Shown piece after piece: positions 1 to 12,400 of a stretch of DNA of 64,000 nt (the stretch's first letter is position 1; every line of letters begins with the position of its first letter). A program made the position numbers and the translations under genes. The stretch comes from Apus apus (Eukaryota; Chordata; Aves; Apodiformes; Apodidae), in contig NC_067305.1 in NCBI RefSeq assembly GCF_020740795.1, positions 2,666,001 through 2,730,000 on the forward strand, given 5' to 3'. The notes under the pieces are model-generated. The model saw nothing but the letters and a program-made list of their open reading frames with translations. It did no database searches and was not told where the DNA came from.

Positions 1-410
1 GGTGAGAGACACTCAGATACAGACTGGAGTATGGAGACTTCTGCAGTGGTCATTAAGTTGCCACCAGGATTCTTGCAGTTCCTAGCCTCAGGTGTCAGTT
101 CAGGTGATGTTTAAGCCAGCAGAAATGAGTGATGCCAAAGGGGTTGTGGCCACTTTGCCACAGGCTGGATGTTCCAGCTGCAGGTTTGTGCACAAGCAGT
201 GTGCAGTCAGCAAGGCTGGGGAGGGTGTGCAGGTCGTAGTGTTGCTTTCTGCTGGATCTCTTCTGTCTGTGCAGCAACATCAGCCTTATGCTTGGCGTGG
301 GGCTGCAGGAGTGTATGGTTGAGGTGGAGGAGCAGAAATTGCCCTTTTCAGCAGCAGCAAAGACCTTAGATCTGCTTAAGGTTGTGTAACTGCATTTGTA
401 GTGTTAGTAC

Positions 411-745
411 AGAATCACAGAGTGGTGGGGTTGGAAGGGACCTCTGGAGATCACCCAGTCCAACCCCCCTGCCAGAGCAGGATCCCCTAGAGCAGATCCC
501 ACAGGAACACATCCAGGTGGGGTTGGAATGTCTTCAGGGATGGAGACTTCACAACCCCCCCCCGGGCAGCCTGTCTCAGGACTCAGTACCCTCACAGTCA
601 AGAAGTATTTTCTCACATTCAGGCGAAACCTCCTGTGCTCCAGTTTGTGCCCATTGCCCCTTGTCCTGTCCCTGGGCACCCCTGAGCAGAGTCTGACCCC
701 ATCCTCCTGACACCCCCTGGAGATATTTAGAAGCATTGGTTAGAG
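411..745 (-). mobile_element. CR1 LINE fragment, subtype B
   Basis: Starts with the inverted tail agaatcacagagtggtgggg and carries the block around GGTGTCAGGAGGATGGGG near its 5' end. It shares this diagnostic sequence with the copies at 20,438 and 24,097 and differs from the common type. Confidence 0.9.
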
Positions 746-1216
746 TGTTACATGGAATGCAGAGCATTGCTCTAAATGACTTTGTAATGGTTATTCTTTG
801 AAATACTTCTTTGCAAGGCTGCTGGTCACTCAGGATGTCTGAGATCTATCTCCTACCAGGGTTATTTGTGAGAGTCCAGAGGGGAAAGCAGCTCAAAGCT
901 CATAAGGGTGCAAATCGAGTCTCTGTCGAATCTCCTTCAAACTGATGTAGTAAAACTGATGGATGATAAGCAAGTGCAATACTGAGCTGAAAGCTAATTT
1001 AAAGAATAAAAGTTACAATCTGCTGTGCCACAGTTCTTGTCATCTGGTGTAATTACTTCATTACAAACAACTTTGGGGTAGTACGTGGGCTTTGCTCAGT
1101 CAGTTGCCTGATCATCTACCTCTAAAGAGACATATTTTCTCCAGCCTCTCCATTTTGCAGCCTTTCCTAAACTTGCTCGTAATGCCAGCTTCCATAGATA
1201 TTGCATAGATGATTTT

Positions 1217-1722
1217 CATAGAATATTTTGGGTGTGAAGGGACCTTGACGATCATCTAGTTCCAACCCCCTGCATGGACAGGGACACCTCCCACCAGCCC
1301 AGGTTGCTCCAAGCCCCATCCAACCTGCCCTTCAACACTGCCAGGGATGGGGCAGCCACAGCTTCCCTGGGCAACCTGGGCCAGGCTCTCACCACCCTCA
1401 CACTCCAGAATTCCCTCCTCATGTCTCACCTCAATCTCCCTCTGCCAGTTTTCATCCATCCCCCTTGTCCTCTCCCTCCCTGCCCTTGTCCCAAGCCCCT
1501 CCCCAGCTTTCCTGGAGCCCCTTCAGGCCCTGGAAGGTGCTCTAAGGTCTCCCTGGAGCCTTCTCTTCTCCAGGCTGAACACCCCAACTCTCCCAGCCTG
1601 TCTCCAGAGCAGAGCTGCCCCAGCCCTTCGATCACCTCTGTGACCTCCCCTGGACTCTCTCCAGGACTTCCATGTTCTTCTTATGTTGGGGGCTCCAGAA
1701 GTGGACACAGTGTTCGAAGCAT
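1217..1722 (-). mobile_element. CR1 LINE 3' fragment, common subtype A
   Basis: About 500 bp from the inverted tail (tcatagaatattttgggtg) to the segment gggggctccagaagtggaca. This is the type specimen here for the abundant subtype: LINE 3' UTR, truncated at its 5' side, without a coding reverse transcriptase part. Confidence 0.93.
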
Positions 1723-2424
1723 GTCTGGTTTGTAGATAAATGGTTTGAAGTGCTTCTTCAGATGGTTCACACTTAATTGGAGCAGAATCTGCTGGTGTTG
1801 GTGGGCTGGGCTGCTGGCAGATTGCTTGTGTAGTAATTCTAATTTGTTAGAAGAGAGCAGCAAAGGAACAAAGGCTGCTTGGCAGATAATCTTAAGATTC
1901 CTGCTGCCATATTGGCAGTGTTCTTTAGTTTGGGGCTTTTTCCCCTAAATTACAGGGTTCTTTTATGAAATTCAAGATAAAGCCAGTCTAGAGATTATGA
2001 TTATTTTTAGATATACTATTTTTTCACAGATGAATTTCCTGTACTTCTTTCTAACACCTTTATGATGGTGGAAGTGCTTAGGGCTGAGAATAATATATCT
2101 ACATTAAAGAAAGCAGTTTGAGGTACTCCTTCCTAATCATGTTAATTACTTGGAATTCTTTAGAGGAGGTAAAAAGATTTGCACTGAATTCCTGTAATTA
2201 CTTAATTGGCTTTATTTATATATATTTGTAGTGCATGAATTATGTGGAAGTGCATCCGGTTCCTGAGAGGGAGAATTTCTGTCTTGGTCTTGTGTTTCTT
2301 CTGGCAGCTGTTATATATAGATATGTCTTGGCCAAATAAATGATCCTAGAATCCTTTGAGTTGGCTCTCACCGTGTGGAAATGCAGTGGCAGGTGATAGG
2401 AAGGATTCCTAGAAAGGAATCATC

Positions 2425-2478
2425 TAGTTTGACTTGATCTCTAGAGGTCCCTTCCAACTCTGATTATTCTGTGATTCA
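2425..2478 (+). mobile_element. CR1 3' tail stub
   Basis: Only the last ~50 bases are present (tctctagaggtcccttccaa to attctgtgattc), ending exactly where an inverted copy begins. Confidence 0.7.
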
Positions 2479-2655
2479 TAGAATCATGGAATGGTTTGAG
2501 TGTGAAGGGGCCTTAAAAACCATCTAGATCCAGCCCCCCTGCATGGGCAGGGACACCTCCCACCAGCCCAAGTTGCTCCAAGCCCCATCCAACCTGCCCT
2601 TCAACACTGCCAGGGATGGGGCAGCCACAGCTTCCCTGGGCAACCTGTTCCATGA
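2479..2655 (-). mobile_element. CR1 fragment, subtype A, 180 bp
   Basis: Inverted tail tcatagaatcatggaatggt through cttccctgggcaacctgttc. It abuts the plus-strand stub tail to tail. Confidence 0.9.
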
Positions 2656-3334
2656 AGGCACAGCAGATAGCGGGACAGGGAAACTGAGGCAGGAAGCATG
2701 TAAATTAATTTCTTAGAAGTAGTTAATGTTTGTAATTGGTGTTTCTGCACCAGGCAGCTCTGTGACCTTAGCAGCAAAACTGCTGAACCTTTCTCCATTT
2801 CCGTGTGTGAATAAGTAGCAGAGCTTTCATGCCCTCCAGGTTGGGATGAGGCAGCTCTTATGTAATTACGAAGACTGAACATTGCAGGGAAATTAAAACT
2901 AAAATAAACGTGTTCTGAGCTATGGTGTCTTGGTTAATAAATATTGGCACCCAAGTAAATTTTACCTTTCTGTGCTGTTCAAATTCCCACCTTTTGGGTC
3001 TGTGCCTTTTTTGCAAAACATCATTAAGGGCCAGTTTGTATTGTTGTGGAGCAGCACAGAAATGTAATTGTATCTCAGTGCAAAAGGGGGGGGAAGAATC
3101 ACAGAGAGACTCTGGCATGAAGTGTTTTATGTTTCCTTTCCATGGGAGGAGCTAACAACAGATTTTCATGTTCTTAGCTAAGCCCAAGACCACCATCTTA
3201 TTTTTTGTTGCAAAGGGCAGTGTTTCCAATGTGTCCTGAGCTTTCAGAAGCCCTTTTCTCATCTTGCAACTTCTTTTTGGCTCAGAGTAAATTGTGTTAT
3301 ATTCCAAATTAACATTTGTCTGTTCTCTTTTCAG

Positions 3335-3417
3335 TGTGCAAGGAGCCCCCTTACAAAGTGGAGGAGTCTGGCTACGCAGGCTTCATTATGCCCATTGAAG
3401 TACACTTCAAAAATAAG
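3335..3417 (+). CDS. MLLT1: MLLT1 exon: YEATS core with acyl-lysine cage
   Basis: The exon runs from acceptor ttttcag to donor gtagaa. It opens with two bases of a split codon and encodes [16 protein letters not shown] and onward to HFKNK. The Tyr and Phe of GYAGF correspond to cage residues Y78 and F81 of human ENL. The preceding exon is not in the window. Confidence 0.97.
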
Positions 3418-6400
3418 GTAGAATCTGATTTCTGGTCTTCTAATTGTTTTGAGCTGTGCCAGAACCTGAGACTGCCTGACAGACTCTAAGTTATATGACT
3501 GTTTTATGTGTGTGTTTTTTATTAGTCTAATAAATAGAATTTAACTGGGAGTTGGAAGCTCCTGCCAGACTTCAAAAGAAAGCTTTTGGCAGAAATGGAA
3601 TTGTATAGAAAGGTAATATCAGGACAGTGTGATGGTCCTAGAGATTCTGAGGAGAGATTGTGCTGCTTGTAACATGCTTCTCTAGCATGGGTAATATTAA
3701 AGCACTTTAAAATATTTTACACTAATAGGAAAGTAAATAAACATAAGCTGCTGATTTTATAAACATGTAAATACTGTGTTGACTGGCAATATATTTAAAA
3801 ATCTGGGGTTTAATTTGCATTCTTATGAAATAAACTGTACAGGTATAAAACTGTTAGAGGCCCAAGACAAAGATTTGCATCTATAGGACAGATATTTACA
3901 GTTATGTTAAAAATGTTGTCCTTCTGATTCAGTACTTTTCCAAAAAGAAAGCACTGAATATTTTCCATCTTAAGATGCATTGCCAACAAGTATATGAAAG
4001 TTAAACTTGGGGATTTATTGCTTGCTTTAAGTCTCACCGCAGAGGTCACGTGCTACGTGACTTGCAGAAGGTTATGAAAATAGGGATTTGAGCACTTGGG
4101 TTCAGATTAGCTCAGTTTCAGTTAAATTGTTTTGTTAAACATGAATCCTGAATCTTTCTGGTTTTGATTACTGTTCAAGCAGAACGTTTTCTATTATTAT
4201 TTATTATCCCTAAGAGGGAACCTAGATAAATTCAAATGTGACCATTGAGCCACACCACTCTAACGTGTGCTCTTACCCTCAGTCCCTTCAGCCCTCTAAG
4301 CACAAGTCACTGTGTTGAGACCACATCTAAAAACCTCATTCTGTTCAGCTCCCCAGCATCCTTTCCTTGTGCCTCCCACCAAAGTATCTGTAATTTCCTT
4401 CTCACCCCAGTCCAGCACAATTTACTCTTCTGGCTGTGTCGTTAGTAAATAATTAATCTTTTAGTTTATTTTTTGGCCTACAGTGCTGCTCTTACCCACT
4501 TTATGAGCCTAAGTAATAGGGCAAATCATGAGACAACCACAAGATGATTTGTCTGCACAACCTGGGAACATTTTGCCCCCAACTTTCTTTTGGGTGGGTA
4601 GGGAAGGATGTGAAGTGAAATGGCAGCTAGAGGTGAGAGGGTGAAAGTTGTTCATAGAAGGAGCTTTTTTGGCAAATACTGCAAACTATGGCTTGAATGC
4701 AAAAAACCAACCAACCAAACCTGAAAAGCTTAAAAGTAGTTTGATTTCTGGTGGCTTTTCTGAGGTTTTGGATGGAAATCAGGAAACTCTTAATCTGCAC
4801 TGCATGTTGGCCTCATTCAGCTTCAAAATTTACCTTTACATTCCTGACCAAAAAAATGTCAACTTCTCCAAACTGATTTCTTGTAAGAATGATCTTTGAC
4901 TGGGGTGGGTGAGCTTTGTGCTTTACCTTTTATTTTTCCTTCCTTTCTTCACCCAGTCTTTTTTCACACTTGCCTTTTCCTTGCAGGTCTCAAATGACTT
5001 TGTCTTCCATGAGTCTTTGGATCTTTCTCTCTAATTTCTGCCTCTCTTGGGATTTTTTTTTGGTGGGTTTTTTGTTTGTGTTTTATTTTTTTGTAGGTGC
5101 ACTTGTTTGCTTTGACTCTCTCCTGCATTCCTATGTTTTTTTTTTTCCTCTCCATCCCTTATATTCCATGCTCCTCACAGAGTATGGAGCTGGCAGCTTT
5201 TCAGAATAACTTGGTTTCACACCCACTGGGGTCATCACTCCTCATTGTTTCTAGCAGCACGTGATTGCAGGGTTGTTCTTTCTAGCATTAGGGATAGGAT
5301 GGCTTTTATAAATAAGGGAAATAGGTGGTCTCTGTTCTTGGTGGAAACAATGGAAGTAGCAGTTAATTTAGGAGAAGGAGCTTTGTTTTTGGCATTTTGG
5401 TCTTCAGGAAGATGAAAAAGAAATAGGAAAAACGGGTTCAGTTGCAAATCTTCAGAATCTTTGCCTTTTTTTTTTTAAGATCCATGTGTTGTGGAGAAGT
5501 TAATTTCCACTTTTAAACTAGTTGGCACATTGACTATTGATGGAGTTTTGGGACAGCACCATCACTGGGAAACTGGGGCAAGTGGTGGCTGAGGGAAAAG
5601 TGGATCTCTCTCATTTCCTAGCAGGCCATTTGAGCAGAGACCTTCTTCATTCCCAGGTTCAGCCATGAACATGTAACACATGAGCCATACTGATGTTTTT
5701 TGAGATCTGTTTTTACTGCTTCAAAGTAAATTTTCCATCCTGATGTCAGCAAATGTTACATTCTCTGCACATTTGCAAGCTAAGCCTGGTGCTTAGGATT
5801 GCTGGAAGCTTAGAGGCTGCCTGATGATGTGAGGAATTTGGCTCCTCTGACCACTATTGCCTGGCAATAAAGCCACCTTGAAATATTAAGAGCTGATGAT
5901 GGTCAGAAAGTGCAGCTGGAGGAAATGTAAGAGGTAAATACTTCTGTAAAGATAGAAATGCAAAGACAAAAGATAAGCAAAGACTGGGATATAGTAGAGA
6001 TTAATAAGATTAGGAAGGAGAAGGAATGACAAAGGCTCAGAATACAGCCTGTTTTCTCCTGCATTAAAGAGTGACATTAAAGCACCAAATAAATAAGTCT
6101 TTACTACTTGGAGACCATATGTTCACTCTGATCTTTGTAAACCTGTTGACACTGTTGGGGATCAGCTGTTGTGCGTGGAGCAGATATTGTTCTGAATTGA
6201 TTACAGCAGTTGGGACTCATCCTTGAGTAACTCTTTTCAAGTAGATGTTATGGATTGGTTCTGGGATTGGGCAGAAAAAGCTGTTTGGTGGTGGCTGGGC
6301 AGGAGTCGGGTGGGTCTCCCTGGCCATATGCTCCCTACATTCTAACACCTTTTTGTTGATGATTTAAGTGTGTCCTCTCAGTTGAAACAAGAGTTGCAAA

Positions 6401-9400
6401 GGCTTTGGGATTTGTTTATCGATGCATGTTTAGCTTTGTAAAGGTGAGAAGAGAAAGGACTTAAAGAAGGGAGCAGGCTGATCTGTGGAGGCTGATCTTT
6501 GCCATGGTTGGCTGCAATGTTTTTTCCACATTTTCAGCCTCCTTTCTTAGCAGTTTCCTTTCCCTGTTCTAATTTGTTACTAGGATGATAAAATAGCAGT
6601 TGTCACAGCCAGTGTACTCTTTGCTTTGGCTAAAGAAACACGGGCCTGTTCACTGTTAAGGAACAGTTCTACTAAGAATGGCTCAAGAATATTTTTAATG
6701 AACTTCACCGGGGATCTTTTTAGGCAATTTTGCATAAAACTGCCCATTTTGTGTTGGAGTTCTCTCTTTTTGTTATTGTTGCTGTCTGTTTGGAGTAGGA
6801 GAATCAAAGACTGGTTTGGGTTGGAGGGAACCTTCAAGATCATCCAGTCCCAACCCCCCTGCATGGGCAGGGACACCTCCCATCAGCCCAGGTTGCTCCA
6901 AGCCCCATCCAACCTGCCCTTCAACACTGCCAGGGATGGGGCAGCCACAGCTTCCCTGGGCAACCTGGGCCAGGCTCTCACCACTCTCACAGGGAAGAAT
7001 TTTTTCCTGATGTCCAACCTAAGTGTGGAAATCAGAGTGAAAATGGGGTTTTGTTTCTTCAGGAGGGAAAAGGGAAGGATTGGTAGTTGAAACAAGCCTC
7101 AGTACTCACATGGTGATGGGGTATTGGTGAGAAAACAGGTTCAAAGCGCAGTATCATGGAATGGTTTGGGTTGGAAGGGACCCTAAAGATCATCTAGATC
7201 CAAGCCCCTGCATGGGCAGGGACACCTCCTGCCAGCCCAGGTTGCTCCAAGCCCCATCCAACCTGCCCTTCAACACTGCCAGGGATGGGGCAGCCACAGC
7301 TTCCCTGGGCACCCTGGGCCAGGCTCTCACCACCCTCACACTCCAGAATTCCCTCCTCATGTCTCACCTCAATCTCCCTCTGCCAGTTTTCATCCATCCC
7401 CCCTTGTCCTCTCCCTCCCTGCCCTTGTCCCCAGTCCCTCCCCAGCTTTCCTGGAGCCCCTTCAGGCCCTGGAAGGTGCTCTCAGGTCTCCCTGGAGCCT
7501 TCTCTTCTCCAAGCTGAACACCCCAACTCTCTCAGCCTGTCTCCATAGGAGAGTCAGTGCTCTGGGACCCACTGAAGCTTTTGGTGCCTCTCAGACAGGG
7601 AAGGGTCAGCAGAGTACTCAGGAGCCAGAGCCTGTTCCTACCCTGTGGGGACAGTTCTGCATTGTTGTGTTTGTCCTTCCTGTGCTGTAATTCCATTCCT
7701 CAATAACTAGGTGCTTTCTTGGTCTTGTAATTTGAATTTTGGGTTCTGTATTTTGAATATTGCTCTGAACCTGGACAGTCTGGGTATCTGAGCTTCCTAG
7801 AGAGTTGCAGTGGTTTCTGCAGAGCACAGGACTGTCTCATCTGCTGTTGGTGGCCTGCTGGAGCCTTTGCCTCTGTAACTGAACCTGAAAAACAACCGGC
7901 AGGGGCTCAGCAGGTTGAGTGATAAAGCTTCTGAAAGCACAGCTGACTAATGATAGTGGATCACTTGGGATTGTTGGACTGAAAATGTTAGTGTGCTATT
8001 TTTATTTCTTAAATCCTTTGTGTTCCTTCCTGTAATGAGGGCTGCTGTTAGTGGCTTCTGGTGCTTGAATCAATACAAACTGGGTACAATAAATGCTGTG
8101 CTGTTTTTCTGCTGCTCTCTCCCTTCCCTCTCCCTGACTCCATTTCAGCAGTCTGGAGGCTTTTTTTTTCATAGCCTTATTGTTGTCTCTAAATACATTT
8201 TCTACAGTGGCATGTGTTGTAATCTGGTGGCTCTGAGACAGGTGTGACTGGTATTCATCTCCTCTTATGCTTTTTTGCATCCAAATCAAAACAGATCAAT
8301 CCCTCACCCCCCAAAGAAGCCCAAGGTCTAGTTATACTTTCATGCTATCCTGATATAAGGCAGATGATATGAATGCAACATCGATAAGATGATGCATTAA
8401 TGCCCATTTAAAGATACTACCTCCCAATTTCAGTGCTAGAGATAAAAGGCTTCCAGCATTTACATGATGGATACGTGTAACTTGGTTTTTCTATTAGTGA
8501 AAAGGGAGATAAGCAAAGAAAGCAGAAAAATCTGTTTGATTTTCCCACTTAGGTTCAGAATCAGAACATGGATCTTTTCCCCCTCAGGTGATATTTAGAG
8601 GTGTGATAGATAAAATACATAGAAAAATATTGGAGATGGGGAAAACTAATTGTGTTTCAAAGTAGGAAGGCTGAGACCTTGTACATGAGTGCACATCTGG
8701 GAGGGTGGGTGAAACTGGAGCAGTCACAACAGTCCTGAGGAAGGTGAAACAGTCCTGAGGAAGGTGGCTGGAGAGCCCAGGTTTGTGAGAGACATTGAAC
8801 ACATTGCTGCCTCACTGGGGCAGGGTCTCTGCAGGTTTGAGGAAAGGAGGAGGAGATTTAGCCTGTTGGTATTTATTCAGTGTTGCTGAAAGCCCTGGAA
8901 GGAGGAGTAAAACTTGTTATTTTGTCTGGCCTTTGAGTGGAAGCATTTGTTGCTCACAGTTTTTGGATCTGTCTGTGTTGTCTTAGCAAACCTGCAGCAC
9001 TGAGGTGCTGCTGCTGAAGGGTGAAACTTTTTCTACCTTTTTTTTTTGGTCATAAATGAATGCATATTATGAGAGTACCCATTCTTCTATCTGAGCAGAC
9101 AGTTTTCCAGGCCAAAACTGTGTTTTAGTAGCCCTTCAGTGTGGGATATGAGTCATAGAACACCAGTTTGGAACCATCATCTGGTCCAACCTTTCTAGGT
9201 GCCACTATAGTTTATATCAGATGGCTCAGCACCTTATCAAGCTGAGACTTGAAACTGTCCAATGTGGGGGAATCCACCACTTCCCTTGGGAGACTATTCT
9301 AATGTTTGATTGTCCTCATGGTGAAAAATTTACCTTGTGTCCAACTGGAATCTCCCCAGGAGCAACTTGTGCTCATGACCCCTTGTCTTTTCCAAGTGAC

Positions 9401-12400
9401 TCCTTGTAAATAGTCTCCATCTCCTTGGTAGCCCTGGCCAGGCATCTCCAGATGGTGGATAGATGGCAGTGCCTGGCAGGGAACCTTGATGGATGTAGGA
9501 GCTTCACTAGGCTTGCCAGCATCATGGCATGTATTTGTAAGAGCTAATAAGTTATTAAATGCTTGTCTTGAATGCATTTCCCTAATTTTCAAACAAAAGA
9601 ATAGACTCCAGATAGGGCAGAGTTCCAAAAATGCTGTTCTGTGTTATTTTACTTAACCACGTAGAATCTCAGAAACGATAAGGGTGTTTCATGGGTTTGT
9701 TACAGAGTGTAACACGAGGCTGCTTGCTTCAAAAAAATGGATATTGGGCTATTCACTTTTAAAAGTCCTGCCTCCAACTGGGGTGGAAGACCAGTCCAAC
9801 AGGTTGTACCAGCCTGAGAAGGGGGTTTCATTTCTACAGTTATGAACTGGTTACGGATAAATGACTCCGTCAGGCTGGCTCTGTGGCAGAAGGGAAGTGG
9901 TGTTAGATGTTATAGAGTTATTGAATAACCATGAGCCTGCTTCCTTGGTGTGCTAGATTTTTGTAGATAATTTTGTTTTATGGCTTTCTAAAAGTGATTT
10001 ATGAGCCCTGTGCACACGCTACCAGTGAAATTCTTTTGATTTGTCTTAAGTGGCAAAGGGCACACCCTGCCTTGAAAACAAGACAAGGAAATTTTAACAA
10101 AAGACTTTGAAAAATTCCTCCTCTTACGAAAAGTGCCAAAAGAAATTTAACCCATTGCTTCAGAACTCGGAAGAAAAATAAAGCAACTCCCAATGTTTTC
10201 AACAGTGTGGTGGCAGAATGGGGGCTGGAAGTCAGTGAAAATAAAGTGTATCATGCTGGGCTTTGGAGTTTTGGAGGTGGAGTAGGGGGATTCACTGGAT
10301 GGAGGGAAATTCACAGTAGCAGCAAATAAAGCTTGGCCTTAGCTTTGTGGGACACACTTCTGATTTACTTCTCTGGCATGGTGAGACTTTAGGGGCAGAT
10401 ACAAACTGAGTCTCTAAGGTGGCTTGCTGAGACATCCCATGTCAGGGTAAGCATTTCATGTCCAAATTGGCCATTGGATTTTAAACTGAATAAATGCACT
10501 ATCTACCAGTTAGAAATGGATGGGATCCATCCTTTCTGAAGCCCTTTATGGAAGTAAGGCCCTTAAGAAGAGTTTATGGTCTTGGAGAGCAACAAAATGT
10601 CCACAGAAAGTCAGCCCCTCCCCTTTTCAGTTTTACTTGTTGGCATCAAGGGTTTAATATCAGAAGGTGGGTTGAACTAAGAGTAAAGTTTGGCTTGAAC
10701 ATAGACTGAAGCTCAAGCAGGAGTAGGTGAAGTGGTGTTGCAGTTTGCAAACAGGCTGCCTGGACCTGACTTCCTCAGGTGAAAAATTCCCTGCACTGTT
10801 GTGACTCCAAGCCCCAGGACATGTAGATCCCAAAGGGTTATTTAGAAAGGCTTTGAAGTGTGGCCCTGGGGATTCAGCTTGGCTTTCCATTTGAAGTCAG
10901 AGGATGTGTAGGTCCGGGTCAATTGAGAGAGAGACTGTCCTTGTTTCCCCCCCTTTTTCCCCCCTTGATGGTTGTTTGGAGGGAAGAACCTTTTAGGGAG
11001 GACCGGATGGGTTAAGCTTTGGAGTGTTTTGAGCTGTAATCATTAGCTGATCAGTGAAGGCAGTAAAGGAAAGAATGTTTATTTGCAGCTTTTTGCTCTG
11101 AGACTTTTGTGTTCCTCCTTTTAGGACTGCTGTAATCTTAACTACTCACTTGAGGGGGGGAGGTTCTGATGGCCAGAGACCATACAAAGGGTGTTTTAAT
11201 GATCGTGGTGCTTGGCTAGGGCTCTGTTCCCAGGGCAGTCCTGATCTCTGAGTTGAAGGAAAATCACTTTGAAAAACTGCCTTAATTTTACAAAAAGTGG
11301 AAGATGGTCAACAGAGGTGCCATAAATATTTGGGGGGGGTTCTCTGATGCTTTTGAGTCTATATACAAAATGGGATATCTAAAAGGGAAATGAATCTGCT
11401 GCTTCTCTCCTGCTCTGAAAGGAAACAGGCAAATACCCAAACAGAGCTCTGATAATATGATGGGTTTGACCATTAGCTTTTGCTAATGTATCCAAGATCC
11501 ATTTATTTCTTGGTATTAACTAGGGAGGGCATTCTAGAAACAATTCTTAGGCTACATTTGGATTTCTATTCATCCTTCATTTAAGTTTATTAGACTTTGA
11601 GGGACCCTCTACAGCTGCTGTTTGAACTCCAGTGTAAGCATGCACATGCAGAGCTCACTAATGATTCAGTTAATGACAATGTTTGTAGCAAAGGAGGAAA
11701 ATGCCAATGCAGTGTGTTTTGCAAGTATTTTTCTTCTTCTTCCCATCTGTGCTAGTAGACATCAAACCCTTTCCAGTGTGTATGGATTCCTTTTCAAAAG
11801 AGGTAGGAAGACCCTTGTGTTGGTAGCATGTTCATGGGAGGGGAGATTGAGGTGAGACATGAGGAGGAAATTCTGGAGTGTGAGGGTGGTGAGAGCCTGG
11901 CCCAGGTTGCCCAGGGAAGCTGTGGCTGCCCCATCCCTGGCAGTGTTGAAGGGCAGGTTGGATGGGGCTTGGAGCAGCCTGGGCTGGTGGGAGGTGTCCC
12001 TGCCCATGCAGGGGGGTTGGGACTGGATGATCTTGAAGGTCCCTTCCAACCCAAACCATTCTGTGATTCTATGATAATTCTGCTATATGTGTCTCATTAG
12101 GTGTCTGCCTCCCCCTGTTTGGGGAGTTAGGACTAAAAACCTGGGCTCCCAGAGGAGCTCAGGGTACTGATTTTGCTAGAAACCCAGTGTGGTTACCACA
12201 CTTTTTGTTGTTAGAGGTGCAATTTATATCAGAAATGGCTCCTTCAGTGATGTTGGCCTCACCAAGCAGGCAGCAGGAGTCAGTGTTTGCTCGGAAGCTC
12301 TTTGGAGGCTTCAACCTATTTTCAGCCCATCTAATGGCTCAGGCTGGGAGTCTGTGGCTGTTCCCCTACAACAATGCAGCAACACCAGGAAATCAAGCTG

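Larger units (their letters stand above)
1..3334 (+). other. MLLT1: MLLT1 intron, right-hand part
   Basis: Sequence before the first visible exon. It holds four CR1 pieces (411, 1,217, 2,425 and 2,479) and no exon that I can recognise. The N-terminal YEATS residues of ENL were looked for and not seen. Confidence 0.8.
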
